A DNA stretch of 64,000 nucleotides. Source: Bradyrhizobium japonicum USDA 6. Its GTDB lineage: Bacteria; Pseudomonadota; Alphaproteobacteria; Rhizobiales; Xanthobacteraceae. Both the position numbers and the translations under genes were made by a program. The notes beneath the pieces are model-generated. The model was not told the origin of the DNA, searched no databases, and saw nothing but the letters and a program-made list of their open reading frames with translations. The stretch spans positions 3,140,001-3,204,000 of the forward strand of contig NC_017249.1 of the NCBI RefSeq assembly GCF_000284375.1, given 5' to 3'. Positions 1 to 8,802 of this stretch are shown here, piece after piece; position 1 is the first letter of the stretch, and every line of letters begins with the position of its first letter.

Positions 1-781
1 CGAAGCCTTGCGGACACCGATATTGAGGACTTGACGCGGTTCAATGAAGCGATCGATCAGGCCGTGACGGAGTCGGTGGCCCACTATACCAAGACGATAA
101 ATGACTCGTGCAACCTGTTTCTGGGCGTCCTCGGCCACGACCTGCGCAATCCTCTCGGCGCCGTTTCAATGGGCGCTCAGTGGATGGAGCGATCGGGGAC
201 AACCGACGCGAAGCAGGCCAAGGTTGTTTCGGAGATCAAGCTGGCCGCAGGGCGGGCGACGCGAATTCTGAACGATCTGCTCGATCTCACACGCTTCCAT
301 CGGCACTCAAATCCCCGTTACAAAGACCGAGAACGACGTTGCGGCTCTGTGCCAGGAAATCGCGGATGAGTTTCGCGCCGTCAACGCAGATAGGAAACTT
401 CAAGTCGCAACGAAGGGCGATCCGTTGGTTTCCTGCGACCGCGCCCGCCTGGGACAGGTGCTGTCCAACCTGATGGGCAACGCGGTCCATTATGGCGACG
501 TAGCGACGCCCATCACAGTGACCGTCGCAGGTAACGATCCCGATGCTGTGACCATCAACGTGCACAATCTCGGCTCCTCAATCCCGCTTGAAGCGCAAAA
601 ATCAATCTTCCAATCCTGGACGCGAGGCCACGATGACGGAAGTCCGCCAGAGCACAGTACCCACCTCGGCCTTGGCCTCTACATCGCAAAATTGATCGTC
701 GAAGCCCATGGCGGCGAGATCTCTGTGGCATCCAACGAAGAAACAGGCACGTGCTTTTCGATCCGACTGCCTCACAGGTGA
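1..781 (+). pseudogene. Sensor histidine kinase, 5'-truncated by window and frameshifted
   Basis: The reading frame is open from base 1. It carries a HisKA H-box (LGHDLRNPL), so the phospho-accepting His is present. The frame is lost near 295-303, after LLDLTR. The kinase continues in the next frame (TQIPVTKTEND) through an N-box (QVLSNLMGNAVHYG) and a G-box (HLGLGLYIAKLIVEAHGG) to a TGA at 779-781. One inserted or deleted base explains the break, so this is either a pseudogene or a sequence error. The sensor part lies outside the window. The DHp/CA sequence resembles the PAS kinases at 7.7 and 36.4 kb. A lone receiver gene follows 270 bases downstream and could be its partner, which is an inference from proximity. 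Confidence 0.8.
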
Positions 782-1050
782 CGGTCATGCTCTGAGGGGA
801 AGGGGTGGTGGCGTTCGACGCGCTCACCCTGCGGCGATGGGCGGGCAGGGTCGCCAGACGCACATTGCCGACGGGGCGACTTCCACGCTCATTCGGCGGA
901 AGTGGCGGCGCCTCATGGTGAACCCTTGGAACCGTCAGCCGCATTGTCGATGCAAAGACTGCTCAGAAACAATCGGCCATTCGGAACGTCGGCTGCTGCC
1001 ATCGCTTGATGTCCGACCGGGTGGCGTCTCCTGCATTAGAAAGAGCTGAT

Positions 1051-1425
1051 ATGCCAGAGCAAAGCTCTCCTCGCGGCAGTTGCAACTTGATCGTCGAGGA
1101 CGAACCGATGCTCCTCTTGATGGCGAACGACATCGTCCAGGATGCGGGGCTGCATCCGCTCCTTGCCGGCAATGCCGATGAGGCCATCAAGATTCTTGAA
1201 ACCCGACAGGATGTCTGCGTGGTCTTTACGGATGTCAGGATGCCTGGCTCGATGGACGGGATTGGGCTCGTGGAAGCCGTTCGCGAAAGATGGCCACCGA
1301 TCCAGCTCCTTGTGGTCTCCGCCCATCTGGTCGAAGGCTCTGAGCTACCCGATGGGGCAAGATTCTTCCGCAAGCCATACCCGTCAGAGGCGATCATCTC
1401 GACGCTCCGAGAGCTTGCTGCCTGA
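1051..1425 (+). CDS. Single-domain response regulator (CheY-like receiver)
   Basis: A stand-alone receiver domain of about 124 residues with no output domain. Visible motifs are the acidic cluster VEDEP near residue 13, the phospho-acceptor Asp in FTDVRMPGSMDG, and the conserved Lys in FRKPY. Such proteins relay phosphate or act by protein contact. A longer TTG start at 1006 is possible. The ATG at 1051 was chosen because AGAAAGAG sits at ribosome-binding distance and the receiver fold begins shortly after. It follows the broken kinase on the same strand. It resembles the receiver proteins at 14.6 and 48.0 kb, which share the LxxTxDIQLPG(S/G)MDG pattern. Confidence 0.85.
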   Translation: MPEQSSPRGSCNLIVEDEPMLLLMANDIVQDAGLHPLLAGNADEAIKILETRQDVCVVFTDVRMPGSMDGIGLVEAVRERWPPIQLLVVSAHLVEGSELPDGARFFRKPYPSEAIISTLRELAA

Positions 1426-1575
1426 TCGTGAGGAGCGTTTGTCCGCACAACGGGTTGCTGAACGCCTTTGGCGCCGGCGTCGCTCCGATGCCCATCTGTG
1501 CTCGCGCGCTTCGCATTTCCTGTGGGGGCGTTGATCCTGCGGGCGCCGAGCGCGGGTCTCACCAGCTTCTACCAC

Positions 1576-1593
1576 CTGATCAATATTGACCAG
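1576..1593. promoter_or_regulatory. 18-bp palindromic site, copy 1
   Basis: CTGATCAATATTGACCAG is an almost perfect inverted repeat. It belongs to a set of eight related sites in this window with core TGRNC-AATATT-GNYCA. It directly abuts the 90-bp promoter cassette of the small gene at 1705. Symmetry and 5-6-5 spacing suggest a site for a dimeric regulator; the regulator is not known. Confidence 0.55.
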
Positions 1594-1681
1594 CGCGTCG
1601 CACCTTAAATTGCTACGCTTGATGCATCGCCGCGCGGCCCTCGGTATCTGTCGGTGATGAGAACGCTGTCGCGCTCCCGCC
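1592..1681 (+). promoter_or_regulatory. 90-bp promoter/leader cassette, copy a
   Basis: The most diverged copy of a cassette seen seven times. It holds a TACGCT -10-like hexamer, then TCGCCG and CGGTGA separated by exactly 19 nt (the G.U pair keeps the stem), then GAGAACGC and GCGCTCCCGCC. The ATG at 1705 lies 23 nt downstream. The -35-like CTCGCTATT element is poorly kept in this copy. Confidence 0.55.
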
Positions 1682-1704
1682 TTCCCTGGGAAAAGGAGCA
1701 CGCT

Positions 1705-1902
1705 ATGCAGCGACGCCGAATCAACCAAACCACCTCCTTTGAAGAACGCCTAGCCGAGCATGGGCGAGCCCTTCGTCAAAAGGCAAAATCGCTTCCGCCA
1801 GGTGTTGAGCGGGAACAAACCATCCGCAAAGCTCGGCAGGCGGAGACCGGGGCTCAAATCAGCGAATGGCTGTCCACACCCGGATTACCGGCTCCCGAAT
1901 GA
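1705..1902 (+). CDS. Small conserved hypothetical protein (RKARQ family)
   Basis: 65 residues, charged and probably helical. It ends with the pattern RKARQAETGAQISEWLSTPG. The same pattern recurs at 40623 (frameshifted), 54463 and 57934 (frameshifted), so this is a dispersed paralogous family with consensus (L/I)RKAxQxxxxxxIxxWLxxP. AAGGAG lies 7 nt before the ATG. An upstream in-frame ATG at 1654 lies inside the promoter cassette and is unlikely. Cytosolic; no known domain recognised. Function unknown. Control through the cassette, and perhaps the palindrome at 1576, is inferred from position. Confidence 0.75.
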   Translation: MQRRRINQTTSFEERLAEHGRALRQKAKSLPPGVEREQTIRKARQAETGAQISEWLSTPGLPAPE

Positions 1903-2004
1903 AGGAACGGGAGGTCGCTGCGTTCGAGCAGCATCAGAAAGCAGCATGATGTTGCGCGCGGATCCTGCTGGCAGGCCCCGCGCGCCGGCTCACGATCATT
2001 GCGT

Positions 2005-2148
2005 TCAGTCCCGGTCGTTCGCCTCTTCCTTGATCACGGGCGGTGTATGGCCGAGCTCAATCTTTTGAGCCAGTTGCGCCCGCTCCTTGTCTGCCGGCTG
2101 ATCTTCTCCGCGGACGCGCATGATGCCGTGGTCTGATGTCTTGGTCAT
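2005..2148 (-). CDS. Small hypothetical protein, 47 aa
   Basis: A hydrophilic 47-residue protein beginning MTKTSDHGIMRV and ending EEANDRD. The ATG at 2148 has a strong AGGAGG six bases upstream, which is the main support. Longer in-frame starts lack such a site. Composition (Lys/Glu/Asp/Gln-rich) resembles other tiny stress-type proteins of this window. No domain recognised and no close paralogue seen here. Confidence 0.55.
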   Translation of the reverse strand: MTKTSDHGIMRVRGEDQPADKERAQLAQKIELGHTPPVIKEEANDRD

Positions 2149-2292
2149 GATGACCTCCTGCCGGACCAAGCCCGGCTTAACCACAACGTTCCAAATACGG
2201 AGAGCCGCGGGCGGAGCGGTCGCGTCATTCCGGTTGCTTCGCCACAATTGGCCGCGGCCTCGTTCTGAAACGTCGCCTGAGCCGCTTCCATT

Positions 2293-2562
2293 TCATCTCG
2301 ATCCAACGCAACACGGCAGGAGAGGTTTTTGCAGGATCGGCATGTCCTGCGCGATAAGAAGAAGTCCAAGGGGGAGCATCCAGAGGCCGAAGAGGGGCAA
2401 GAAGCTGAAGATGCCCCCGAGAATTAATATCCCCGCGACAATGACACGGATCCAGAATTTGGATGGCTCTCGCAGCCAGCGAATGAAAGTCCCCACTTTC
2501 GTGGGCACTCGACGCTCGATCAATGCGAAGTATCTGTTCAGCCCCAATATGACGGAAGCCAT
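2293..2562 (-). CDS. Small inner-membrane protein
   Basis: 89 residues. Basic N-terminus (RWLREPSKFW), then two hydrophobic stretches, about residues 39-52 (RVIVAGILILGGIF) and 56-72 (PLFGLWMLPLGLLLIAQD), followed by a short tail. This fits a two-pass membrane hairpin. Proteins of this pattern (LPxLGFWMLPLGLxLLAxD) are common, uncharacterised small membrane proteins of alphaproteobacteria. GGAATTGG precedes the ATG. No operon partner: the next gene on this strand starts 145 bases downstream. Function unknown. Confidence 0.7.
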   Translation of the reverse strand: MASVILGLNRYFALIERRVPTKVGTFIRWLREPSKFWIRVIVAGILILGGIFSFLPLFGLWMLPLGLLLIAQDMPILQKPLLPCCVGSR

Positions 2563-3167
2563 GCCAATTCCGATTCGCGCGAGTGTTAAAGCACCGCATC
2601 ACAACAATGCTGCTTGGGGAGCCAAACCGACTGGGGGCGGAGTGTTCCTCCGTCCTGGTTGCGCACAGAGGAAAAGTGCGGCGAGGTCGCTTGGACATGC
2701 AGAACCCAGTGAGGTGCTCTCAACTCGGTGCCCTTGCTTGCGGCGGGGGACGACACGTCACAGGCATCGAGAGATGCCCATCAAACAAAAGCCGCCGGGC
2801 GTTACACCGAACGGCTTTTCTTCGCGGCTCCCAGTCTCCTGGTTCTGCCGCCAGATTCAAACCGCCTTCTCACCCTTTGTTCCCTTCGAGAGTCCGGCTG
2901 TCAGCAGATCGGCGGACAGCGCGTGTGCTTGACCCGTAAGGGGCCACTGCCAGCTCCCCTTGTGTTTGCAGTAACACGGGCTTTCCCTCACCACGGCCAC
3001 TTGCGGAACGAACAAGCAATAGCCATTTGGTAATTATCGAGTTTCGGCCGAACGACTTGGCCTTGCCGCTTAAAGCGCGCCTGACTGACGACCTCCCTCC
3101 AGATCTCGCTTAGCTTGCTGCGCGCTCGAGCGCGGCTCCGAACATCTATCCCAAAGGAAGATCACCC
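2563..3167. other. Non-coding stretch before cspA
   Basis: No convincing gene. A hairpin with arms AAAAGCCG (2787-2794) and CGGCTTTT (2812-2819) could be a bidirectional terminator. The last 100 bases probably hold the cspA promoter and a long 5' leader, as is usual for cold-shock mRNAs. No cold-box element could be recognised by eye. Confidence 0.4.
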
Positions 3168-3377
3168 ATGAATACGGGAACTGTGAAGTGGTTTAACGGC
3201 CAAAAAGGCTTCGGCTTCATTCAACCAGACCAAGGAAGCCAAGACGTCTTCGTTCATATCAGCGCGGTTGAACGCGCCGGCATGAGCGGTCTCGATGAAG
3301 GACAAAAGGTGTCCTTCGACGTCGTTGCTGACCGCCGGACCGGCAAGTCCGCAGCAGAGAATCTGCGCGTCGCGTAA
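3168..3377 (+). CDS. cspA: Cold shock protein, CspA family
   Basis: 69 residues, a complete single cold-shock domain. RNP1 is KGFGFI (residues 14-19) and RNP2 is VFVHIS (29-34), with the aromatic residues that stack on single-stranded RNA or DNA. The start TGTVKWFN is typical. These proteins act as RNA chaperones in the cytoplasm. AAAGGAAG precedes the ATG. A clear rho-independent terminator lies 60 bases downstream, so this is a single-gene transcript. The family usually has several genome copies, so the symbol marks the family rather than an exact orthologue. Confidence 0.95.
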   Translation: MNTGTVKWFNGQKGFGFIQPDQGSQDVFVHISAVERAGMSGLDEGQKVSFDVVADRRTGKSAAENLRVA

Positions 3378-3438
3378 GCGTGCATAGGATGCCATGCTGC
3401 TTTGACCACGGATGTACTGGCAGGGCCTCTGGCTTCGC

Positions 3439-3476
3439 AACCCGCGACCGGTTTAACGGCTGCGGGTTTGTTTTTT
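3439..3476 (+). terminator. Rho-independent terminator of cspA
   Basis: Arms AACCCGC (3439-3445) and GCGGGTT (3462-3468) are followed by TGTTTTTT. Position and orientation fit termination of cspA. The following ~360 bases to 3835 hold no convincing gene. Confidence 0.85.
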
Positions 3477-3835
3477 AGAACGCAAGGAAGATGGCGCTTC
3501 GCAATGTGCGCGCAGCCGGTTTCCCTACGCCGCTCGTCGCCGTCGGAATCCAGCTTGAACGAAAAAGTGGCATCTTTTGCCGGCGTCCCCATATGAGATG
3601 AATGACCAAATGGCAAAAATCCAGCGCGCGGCAACCGCACAAGACGAAGGCTGAACTCCGTCAAATGCTGACAGATGCGGTTCGTAATACGTCCGTAACT
3701 GACTTGGGACCAAGGCCCGTCGTAAGACGTGAGGGCCACGGGCAGCGGCTTGCGTCGATTAGGCTTGGACAGTCATCGTAACGTGGCGTTCAGTCCATGC
3801 GAGCGAAGTCTTTCGACAACCAGTGAAGGAGCAAG

Positions 3836-4072
3836 ATGCGCAAGTTTCCCGAGCCCACCGAGCGAGAGGTTCAGGAAGGACCCCAACAAGTATCCTTCCA
3901 GATCGCGAATGGAAACGCGCGTCAGACCTGCGTTTTGCAAACCGCTTACCCAACGAAAGCGCAGGCGCAGAAGTACCTTCTCTCAAATTGGCCGGCCATC
4001 GAAAAGATGGCGCGCGACGCTCTCGCGGCGGGGGCCGTTGAGGGCGGGCAGATCAAGCTCGTATTGAGCTGA
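3836..4072 (+). CDS. Conserved hypothetical protein, 78 aa
   Basis: A soluble 78-residue protein starting MRKFPEPTEREVQ, with a beta-like segment (QQVSFQIANGNARQTCVLQT) and a helical segment (KAQAQKYLLSNWPAIEKMA). GAAGGAG lies at ideal distance before the ATG. It reads as a small uncharacterised rhizobial protein, but no domain is recognised. It stands alone, with its neighbours on the opposite strand. No EcfG box, cassette or palindrome was found directly upstream. Confidence 0.65.
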   Translation: MRKFPEPTEREVQEGPQQVSFQIANGNARQTCVLQTAYPTKAQAQKYLLSNWPAIEKMARDALAAGAVEGGQIKLVLS

Positions 4073-4291
4073 TCAACCGGAGAGGGCGCCGGACAATGGC
4101 TCCAGTTCCAGTTGGCGCGGCCAACTGTTTTGTCTGAACCGTGATGCCGGGCAACGGCTCGTTGCGCGGCGTTTGGCGGTCAGATCGTCCGAAAGATGCA
4201 GCGGCTGTTTGAGCCGACTGTACCTCCTCCTGCATGTCTCTAACCGCCGAGCTCGCGCGCAGCGAAGACACTTATCGGGGAGAGTTGATTC

Positions 4292-4516
4292 TCAGCCCAA
4301 TAAGGTTCGGGCCTTTGTCACGGCGTCATAGATTTCGATCTTGAGCATCGGGTAAGTCGACTTAAGTGCGCGACCCGACGACTCGGCAGCTTCCGCAGTA
4401 TCAAGCATCGGCTTGAAATGCCCGTCGACGATGATCACGAATCCCTCCGTCGGCAGTCTGTCAGCACGTGGTGCTCTCGGCTCGGGCTCTTCAATTGAGT
4501 GAACAGGCATTTTCAT
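4292..4516 (-). CDS. Hypothetical protein, 74 aa
   Basis: 74 residues. A charged Pro-rich N-terminus is followed by a compact domain (FVIIVDGHFKPMLDTAEAA). AAGGAG lies 8 nt before the ATG, supporting this start. The middle weakly recalls the protein at 10060-10413 (FVLEIDGQPILALMAATLF), which may point to a shared small fold; this is tentative. Function unknown. The 300 bases between this gene and the next minus-strand gene hold nothing recognisable. Confidence 0.6.
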   Translation of the reverse strand: MKMPVHSIEEPEPRAPRADRLPTEGFVIIVDGHFKPMLDTAEAAESSGRALKSTYPMLKIEIYDAVTKARTLLG

Positions 4517-4820
4517 ATGAAGAGCTCCTTAAAAGCGACAGCACACCAGCCATAGATCCTATCGCGGCATCAGGCCCAGCAGCTGAGTTCTTCCCTAACC
4601 GAGGCAGAGGCGGACAATCTGACAGGAACGACTCTCTCATCGTGAGATTGTCATATTGGTCTGTGGCGCGATACTGACCCCTCAGCTTGCGCCATCCACC
4701 CGGGATGGCTCATCGTCGGACGCGCGTCTTGCGATGAGCCGATTCTCGGAAGGCTGACTCAATTGGTCTTTCAGATTCCTTCCGCGTCCGACGAAGGCAA
4801 AGTCGCGAGCGGTGCCGGGC

Positions 4821-4985
4821 CTATCCGGCGGGCTTTTCTTTGTGCCGAGCCGGGGTGTCCCGATTTTCGTCAGTCTGCTCCGCGTCTCCGGGCTTTTTTC
4901 CAGCCATGTTTCCCGGATTGTAATGGTACTTACCTTCCGGATTTTCGCCGGGCTGCTTCTCATTGGGGATTTTGTTGTTTGCCAT
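4821..4985 (-). CDS. Tiny hydrophilic protein, block A copy
   Basis: 54 residues, disordered and rich in Lys, Asn, Pro, Gly, with motifs EKQPGENPEGKYH and GDAEQTDENR. A close paralogue lies at 33741-33902, at the same place in block B, so the gene is real although short. The ATG at 4985 matches the start of the paralogue. A near-consensus EcfG promoter (GGAAC-N16-TGTT, 5023-5047) lies 38 nt upstream on this strand. It is divergent from the alpha/beta hydrolase. Probably a general-stress protein; biochemical role unknown. Confidence 0.75.
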   Translation of the reverse strand: MANNKIPNEKQPGENPEGKYHYNPGNMAGKKPGDAEQTDENRDTPARHKEKPAG

Positions 4986-5022
4986 TGATCCAGTCGCTTT
5001 CTCGGCAAGAGTAACAATGTTG

Positions 5023-5047
5023 AACAAGACCAACGTCGACATGTTCC
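5023..5047 (-). promoter_or_regulatory. EcfG-type promoter (near consensus) for the 4985 gene
   Basis: On the minus strand GGAAC (5047-5043), 16 nt, then TGTT (5026-5023). The paralogous gene in block B has an exact GGAAC-N16-CGTT at the same place, supporting function. Confidence 0.6.
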
Positions 5048-5136
5048 ACGCCATCATTATTGCCTTCAGCTGGGCTGATCAGTAAGAGTAATCTTGAACC
5101 GGCGAGAGCGACAACGATGCGCTCCAAGTAACGTTT

Positions 5137-5162
5137 GGAACGAAGATTCGGCGGCGATGGTT
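5137..5162 (+). promoter_or_regulatory. EcfG-type promoter (near consensus) for the hydrolase at 5228
   Basis: GGAAC (5137-5141), 17 nt, then GGTT (5159-5162). The block B counterpart is an exact GGAAC-N17-CGTT. It lies 65 nt before the ATG at 5228. Confidence 0.55.
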
Positions 5163-5227
5163 GAGGATGAGCTGCAACATTTCTCAATTTGCCTGAGTCA
5201 TCGTGCAGACCATCTGAGGTACTGCAC

Positions 5228-6265
5228 ATGGCACTCCCGCGAACACGCTCCCTCTCGCTCCAGTCCGACTACACCGCTGCCTTGCGGCGACATCCTGCGC
5301 TTATGGCATTTGCCGGGGCGGCTTCCCTCCTCGGGGCCATGGCGATCGTAAATGGGCGAGTCGCCAAGAAAGCGGAACGCGATAACCCGCCTCGCGGGCA
5401 GTTCTTGGAGATCGATGGCGTCCGACTGCACTACGTGGAACGCGGCAACGGCCGTCCGCTTGTGCTCCTGCACGGCAACGGCAGCATGATCCAGGATTTT
5501 GAATCCAGCGGCTTGATCGACCTGGCGGCCAACCGGTTTCGGGTGATCGTATTCGACCGCCCCGGATTCGGACACAGCTCGCGGCCGCGGAACGTGATAT
5601 GGACCCCGGAAGCCCAGGCCGATCTGTTCAGAAAGGCGCTTGATCGGCTGAGCGTTCAGCGGGCGATCGTGCTTGGACATTCATGGGGCGCGGCGGTCGC
5701 TCTTGCGCTGGCGACAAGACATCCGTCATTTGTCGAAGCTTTGGTGCTCGCATCAGGCTACTATTTTCCAACCGTTCGTGCTGACTCGGCGGCATCTTCG
5801 ATGTCTTCGATACCCGGGATGGGCGATGCGATCAGTCACACGATCTCGCCGATCGTCAGCCGCCTCTTGTGGCCTTCCATGTTGCGAAAGATGTTCGGTC
5901 CGCGGCCAGTCCCTGACAAGTTCGTCGGCTTCCCCAAGGAGCTGGCGTTGCGACCGTCACAGATGCGTGCCAGCGCGGCGGAGGCAACGTTGATGATCCC
6001 CGCTGCATTCGAGTCGTCGAAGAGCTACGATCAACTCAAGATGCCCACCATCATCATCGCCGGCGATGAGGATCGCCTCATCGATATCAACAAGCAATCG
6101 GTCAGACTTCACGGCGAAATCGCTCACAGCAAGCTGCACCGCGTCGCTGGGGCAGGGCACATGATCCAACAGTCTGCCACGGCTCGGTTGATGGCGGCCA
6201 TCGATGAAGCCGCTGCTGCGACCGACATTGGCGGGAATGCACCGCACCGGTTCGCGAGCGCCTAG
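5228..6265 (+). CDS. Membrane-anchored alpha/beta hydrolase, block A copy
   Basis: 345 residues. An N-terminal hydrophobic segment (about residues 20-40, LMAFAGAASLLGAMAIVNG) is a likely signal anchor, so the hydrolase domain probably faces the periplasm. The alpha/beta-hydrolase fold shows the oxyanion region LLHGNGSM, the nucleophile elbow GHSWGA, the acid in AGDEDRLID and the catalytic His in GAGHMIQ. The substrate cannot be told. The ATG at 5228 has GAGGT upstream and matches the block B paralogue at 34075. The AI-2E-family permease follows 166 bases later on the same strand, an order kept in block B, so the two are probably co-transcribed from the EcfG promoter. Confidence 0.85.
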   Translation: MALPRTRSLSLQSDYTAALRRHPALMAFAGAASLLGAMAIVNGRVAKKAERDNPPRGQFLEIDGVRLHYVERGNGRPLVLLHGNGSMIQDFESSGLIDLAANRFRVIVFDRPGFGHSSRPRNVIWTPEAQADLFRKALDRLSVQRAIVLGHSWGAAVALALATRHPSFVEALVLASGYYFPTVRADSAASSMSSIPGMGDAISHTISPIVSRLLWPSMLRKMFGPRPVPDKFVGFPKELALRPSQMRASAAEATLMIPAAFESSKSYDQLKMPTIIIAGDEDRLIDINKQSVRLHGEIAHSKLHRVAGAGHMIQQSATARLMAAIDEAAAATDIGGNAPHRFASA

Positions 6266-6440
6266 GAACGCTCCGGCGGGGCCACGTGTTCTCATTCTTC
6301 AGTTGGCGAAGAGGCCCGCCGCGGCCGAACCGTCCAGCCGGACCGACTGCTTATCCGGCTAGAGGCTCCTGCAGCCGCATCGCGCCCTTCCGACCGGTGC
6401 GAAGCTGACTCAGCGGGTTGGGGCAGGCCCCTTGATCGGG

Positions 6441-7613
6441 ATGGAGAAAAGCGTCGTGGTCTCGCTGTCAAAGTTGCCGCATGAGCCCCCCTGGTCCCCG
6501 GGGCAGAATGTCGGCGTACCGGAACCGGCTGCCTCGCCACCGCAGGCGGCCGACGATATCGAAATGCCGCTGCCGTCCAGCCCGCAGACGTTCTTTCTCG
6601 GTAGTCTGCTAACACTGGCCGTGCTGGCAGCCATGCATGTGGCAAGCTCGATCATATTGCCCGTGGTGCTCGCCTTCGTGCTGCAGCTCATTCTGCACCC
6701 CGTCGTGCATCTGCTCGAGCGTATAGGTCTCCCCCGTGCCATCGGAGCGCTCTTGGCGATCCTGGTGGTGGTGGGAGCGCTCGTGGGGTTTGTGGCAGCC
6801 TTGTCGCTACCTGCCGCGACCTGGGCGGAGAAATTGCCGGAGGGCCTGCCTCGCCTCGAAACTCACTTGGTCGTTCTAAAGCGCCCGATCGAAGCGCTGC
6901 AGAAAGTCATCCAGCAGGCCGAGCACGTCGCCGACGCTCCCGAGAAGAAAGGAGCCATCGTTTCGGTCCGCAGCGATCTCGGCCTGACCGGCGCGCTCTT
7001 CGCTGGAACGCGGGCTGTCATCGACGGCCTTTTTACCACGGTTCTGGTGCTCTACTTTCTCCTGGTCGCAGGCGACGTTTTTCTGCGACGTATCGTCGAG
7101 GTCCTCCCAAGTTTTCGCGACAAGAGGCAGGCGGTGGACATCTCCCAGCACATCGAAGCGGACATATCTGCCTATCTGCTTACAATCACCGCCATGAATG
7201 CTGCAGTGGGAATTGCAACGGCGGTTGCGATGTATTTCTGCGGGCTTGGAGACCCGCTGTTGTGGGGAGCCAAGGCCTTCCTGCTCAACTACGTTCCAAT
7301 TCTGGGCCCACTGTTAGGCACCGTCATCTTCCTGCTGGCCGGAATGTTGAGCTTCGACAGCTTGTGGTGGGCCTTGCTGCCGCCGGCCCTCTACTTCTGC
7401 ATCCACCTCGCCGAAGGCGAAACCCTGACGCCCATGTTGCTTGCCCGACGCTTCACGCTGAACCCGGTGCTGGTCATCCTGTCGCTGGTGTTCTGGTTCT
7501 GGATGTGGGGCGTGCCTGGCGCGATCCTGGCTGTTCCGATGCTGGCCATCCTCAAGATCGTCAGCGATCGCGTGCGTCCGCTAAGAGCTTTGGGCCACGT
7601 CCTCGAAGGCTAG
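6441..7613 (+). CDS. AI-2E family permease (PerM/TqsA-like), block A copy
   Basis: About 390 residues with the layout of PF01594: two N-terminal helices (SLLTLAVLAAMHVASSIILPVV), a soluble middle region, then several C-terminal helices. Signature patterns include VPILGPLLGT and ILSLVFWFWMWGVPGAILAVP. The family exports small molecules or ions; the AI-2 name comes from one member and says little about substrate here. A TTG start at 6432 is also possible. It runs downstream of the hydrolase and converges with the kinase at 7681, as in block B (35173-36351). The two copies are nearly identical over the membrane segments but differ at the N-terminus. Confidence 0.9.
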   Translation: MEKSVVVSLSKLPHEPPWSPGQNVGVPEPAASPPQAADDIEMPLPSSPQTFFLGSLLTLAVLAAMHVASSIILPVVLAFVLQLILHPVVHLLERIGLPRAIGALLAILVVVGALVGFVAALSLPAATWAEKLPEGLPRLETHLVVLKRPIEALQKVIQQAEHVADAPEKKGAIVSVRSDLGLTGALFAGTRAVIDGLFTTVLVLYFLLVAGDVFLRRIVEVLPSFRDKRQAVDISQHIEADISAYLLTITAMNAAVGIATAVAMYFCGLGDPLLWGAKAFLLNYVPILGPLLGTVIFLLAGMLSFDSLWWALLPPALYFCIHLAEGETLTPMLLARRFTLNPVLVILSLVFWFWMWGVPGAILAVPMLAILKIVSDRVRPLRALGHVLEG

Positions 7614-7680
7614 TCCGGTGTCGCTCTTGGGAGAAGATTGAGGACCGCGCCGTCGAAAGGCGGCCATTGCAGCATGCATG

Positions 7681-8802
7681 TTACGCCAGCGGCATTGAGA
7701 AACTAAAGCGGGTCTCCGCGGGTGTCGATGCGACGGTCAATGCGCCCCCATGCGCCTTTGCGATCTGCGAGGCGATGTACAGCCCAAGTCCAAGCCCTTG
7801 CTTGCTCGCACGGGCCTTGCCGCGGAAGAACGGTTCGAACAGCTTGTCCATCACCGTTTGCGGAATAGCCTCACCGGCATTGGCGACCCAGAGCTCGAAC
7901 AATCCATTTCGCGTCTCGGCGTGAACGGTGATGGGCTTGTTGGCCGTGCCATGCGTCACGGCGTTGCCGAGCAGGTTGGAAAGGAGCTGGCCGATGCGGA
8001 TGCGATCGCAGTTTACCGGCCCGTCGACGGCAAACTCGAATTCGATGACGCGACCGGGCGAAGCCAGCCTCAGTTCGTCGATCACCTGGGCAAGGACGGG
8101 CTCCAGCGGTCCTTTCGCATCGTATTCCAGGGTAATGCCGCCGCCCAGACGACCGCGTGCAAAGTCGAGGACGTTGTCGATCATCGAGGCCATGCGCATG
8201 ACCGTCGTCTGCATCATGGCGACGATCTGCTGCTCCTTCTCATTCTGCACGGTACGGCCGAGAAGTCTCGCGCCGGCGCTGATGGAGGCGAGAGGATTGC
8301 GAAGATCGTGACCAAGTACGGCGATGAACTGTTCCCGCAGTTCGGAGGTTTCGTGCTCGAGCAGCAGCACTTCTTGCGTCGCCCTTTCGGCAGCAATGGC
8401 CAATTCTCGGCCGGCGAGGAGCTCCTGTTCGTAGCGCCGTCGGTCGGTCGCCTTGATCAACGCAAGACGGATCAGCAGCAGCTTTTCATCCGCATCGCGG
8501 CGCTCGTTCGCGTTGGCGATCATGTGGAGCGGCTCACCGGCAGCGGTCACCATGTCGATAGCGAATTCGTTGAAGAAGCCCTGCATCCGCAGCAGCGGCG
8601 CGATATGAGTTTCGTAGTAGATGCGGCCTGGCATGGTCAGGAAATCGGTGAAACGCTTGCCGACCATCTGGTCTGCCGGGTGCCCGCTCCACGCCAGCAA
8701 GGTCGGGTTGACATGCTCAATGCGGCCGTTCGGGTGCAGGGTGACGTACCCGCACGGGGCGTTGTTGACCATGTCCTCGAAGTCTGGACCGGAGACGCTC
8801 AC
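7681..8802 (-). CDS. PAS-domain histidine kinase paired with RsbQ-like hydrolase, block A copy
   Basis: 373 residues from a GTG whose first bases overlap the TGA of the RsbQ-like gene (GTGA), so translation is probably coupled. Residues ~8-120 form a PAS domain (MVNNAPCGYVTLHPNG; GRIYYETHIAPLLRMQG). A coiled-coil linker follows, then HisKA (LGHDLRNPLASISAG), an N-box (LLSNLLGNAVTHG) and a G-box (KQGLGLGLYIASQIAKAHGG). No membrane segment, so it is a cytosolic sensor. In Bacillus the RsbQ hydrolase activates the PAS domain of the phosphatase RsbP; here the PAS output is a kinase. No cognate response regulator lies directly adjacent. The block B copy is frameshifted near its end. Confidence 0.9.
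   Translation of the reverse strand: MSVSGPDFEDMVNNAPCGYVTLHPNGRIEHVNPTLLAWSGHPADQMVGKRFTDFLTMPGRIYYETHIAPLLRMQGFFNEFAIDMVTAAGEPLHMIANANERRDADEKLLLIRLALIKATDRRRYEQELLAGRELAIAAERATQEVLLLEHETSELREQFIAVLGHDLRNPLASISAGARLLGRTVQNEKEQQIVAMMQTTVMRMASMIDNVLDFARGRLGGGITLEYDAKGPLEPVLAQVIDELRLASPGRVIEFEFAVDGPVNCDRIRIGQLLSNLLGNAVTHGTANKPITVHAETRNGLFELWVANAGEAIPQTVMDKLFEPFFRGKARASKQGLGLGLYIASQIAKAHGGALTVASTPAETRFSFSMPLA

Noticed and set aside
4053..4271. Minus-strand open frame, 72 codons
   Set aside because: No ribosome site, no similarity to any other protein in the window, and it overlaps the end of the gene at 3836.
6265..6290. GGAAC-N17-TGTT upstream of the block A permease
   Set aside because: Not kept in block B and located at the end of the hydrolase gene; probably chance.
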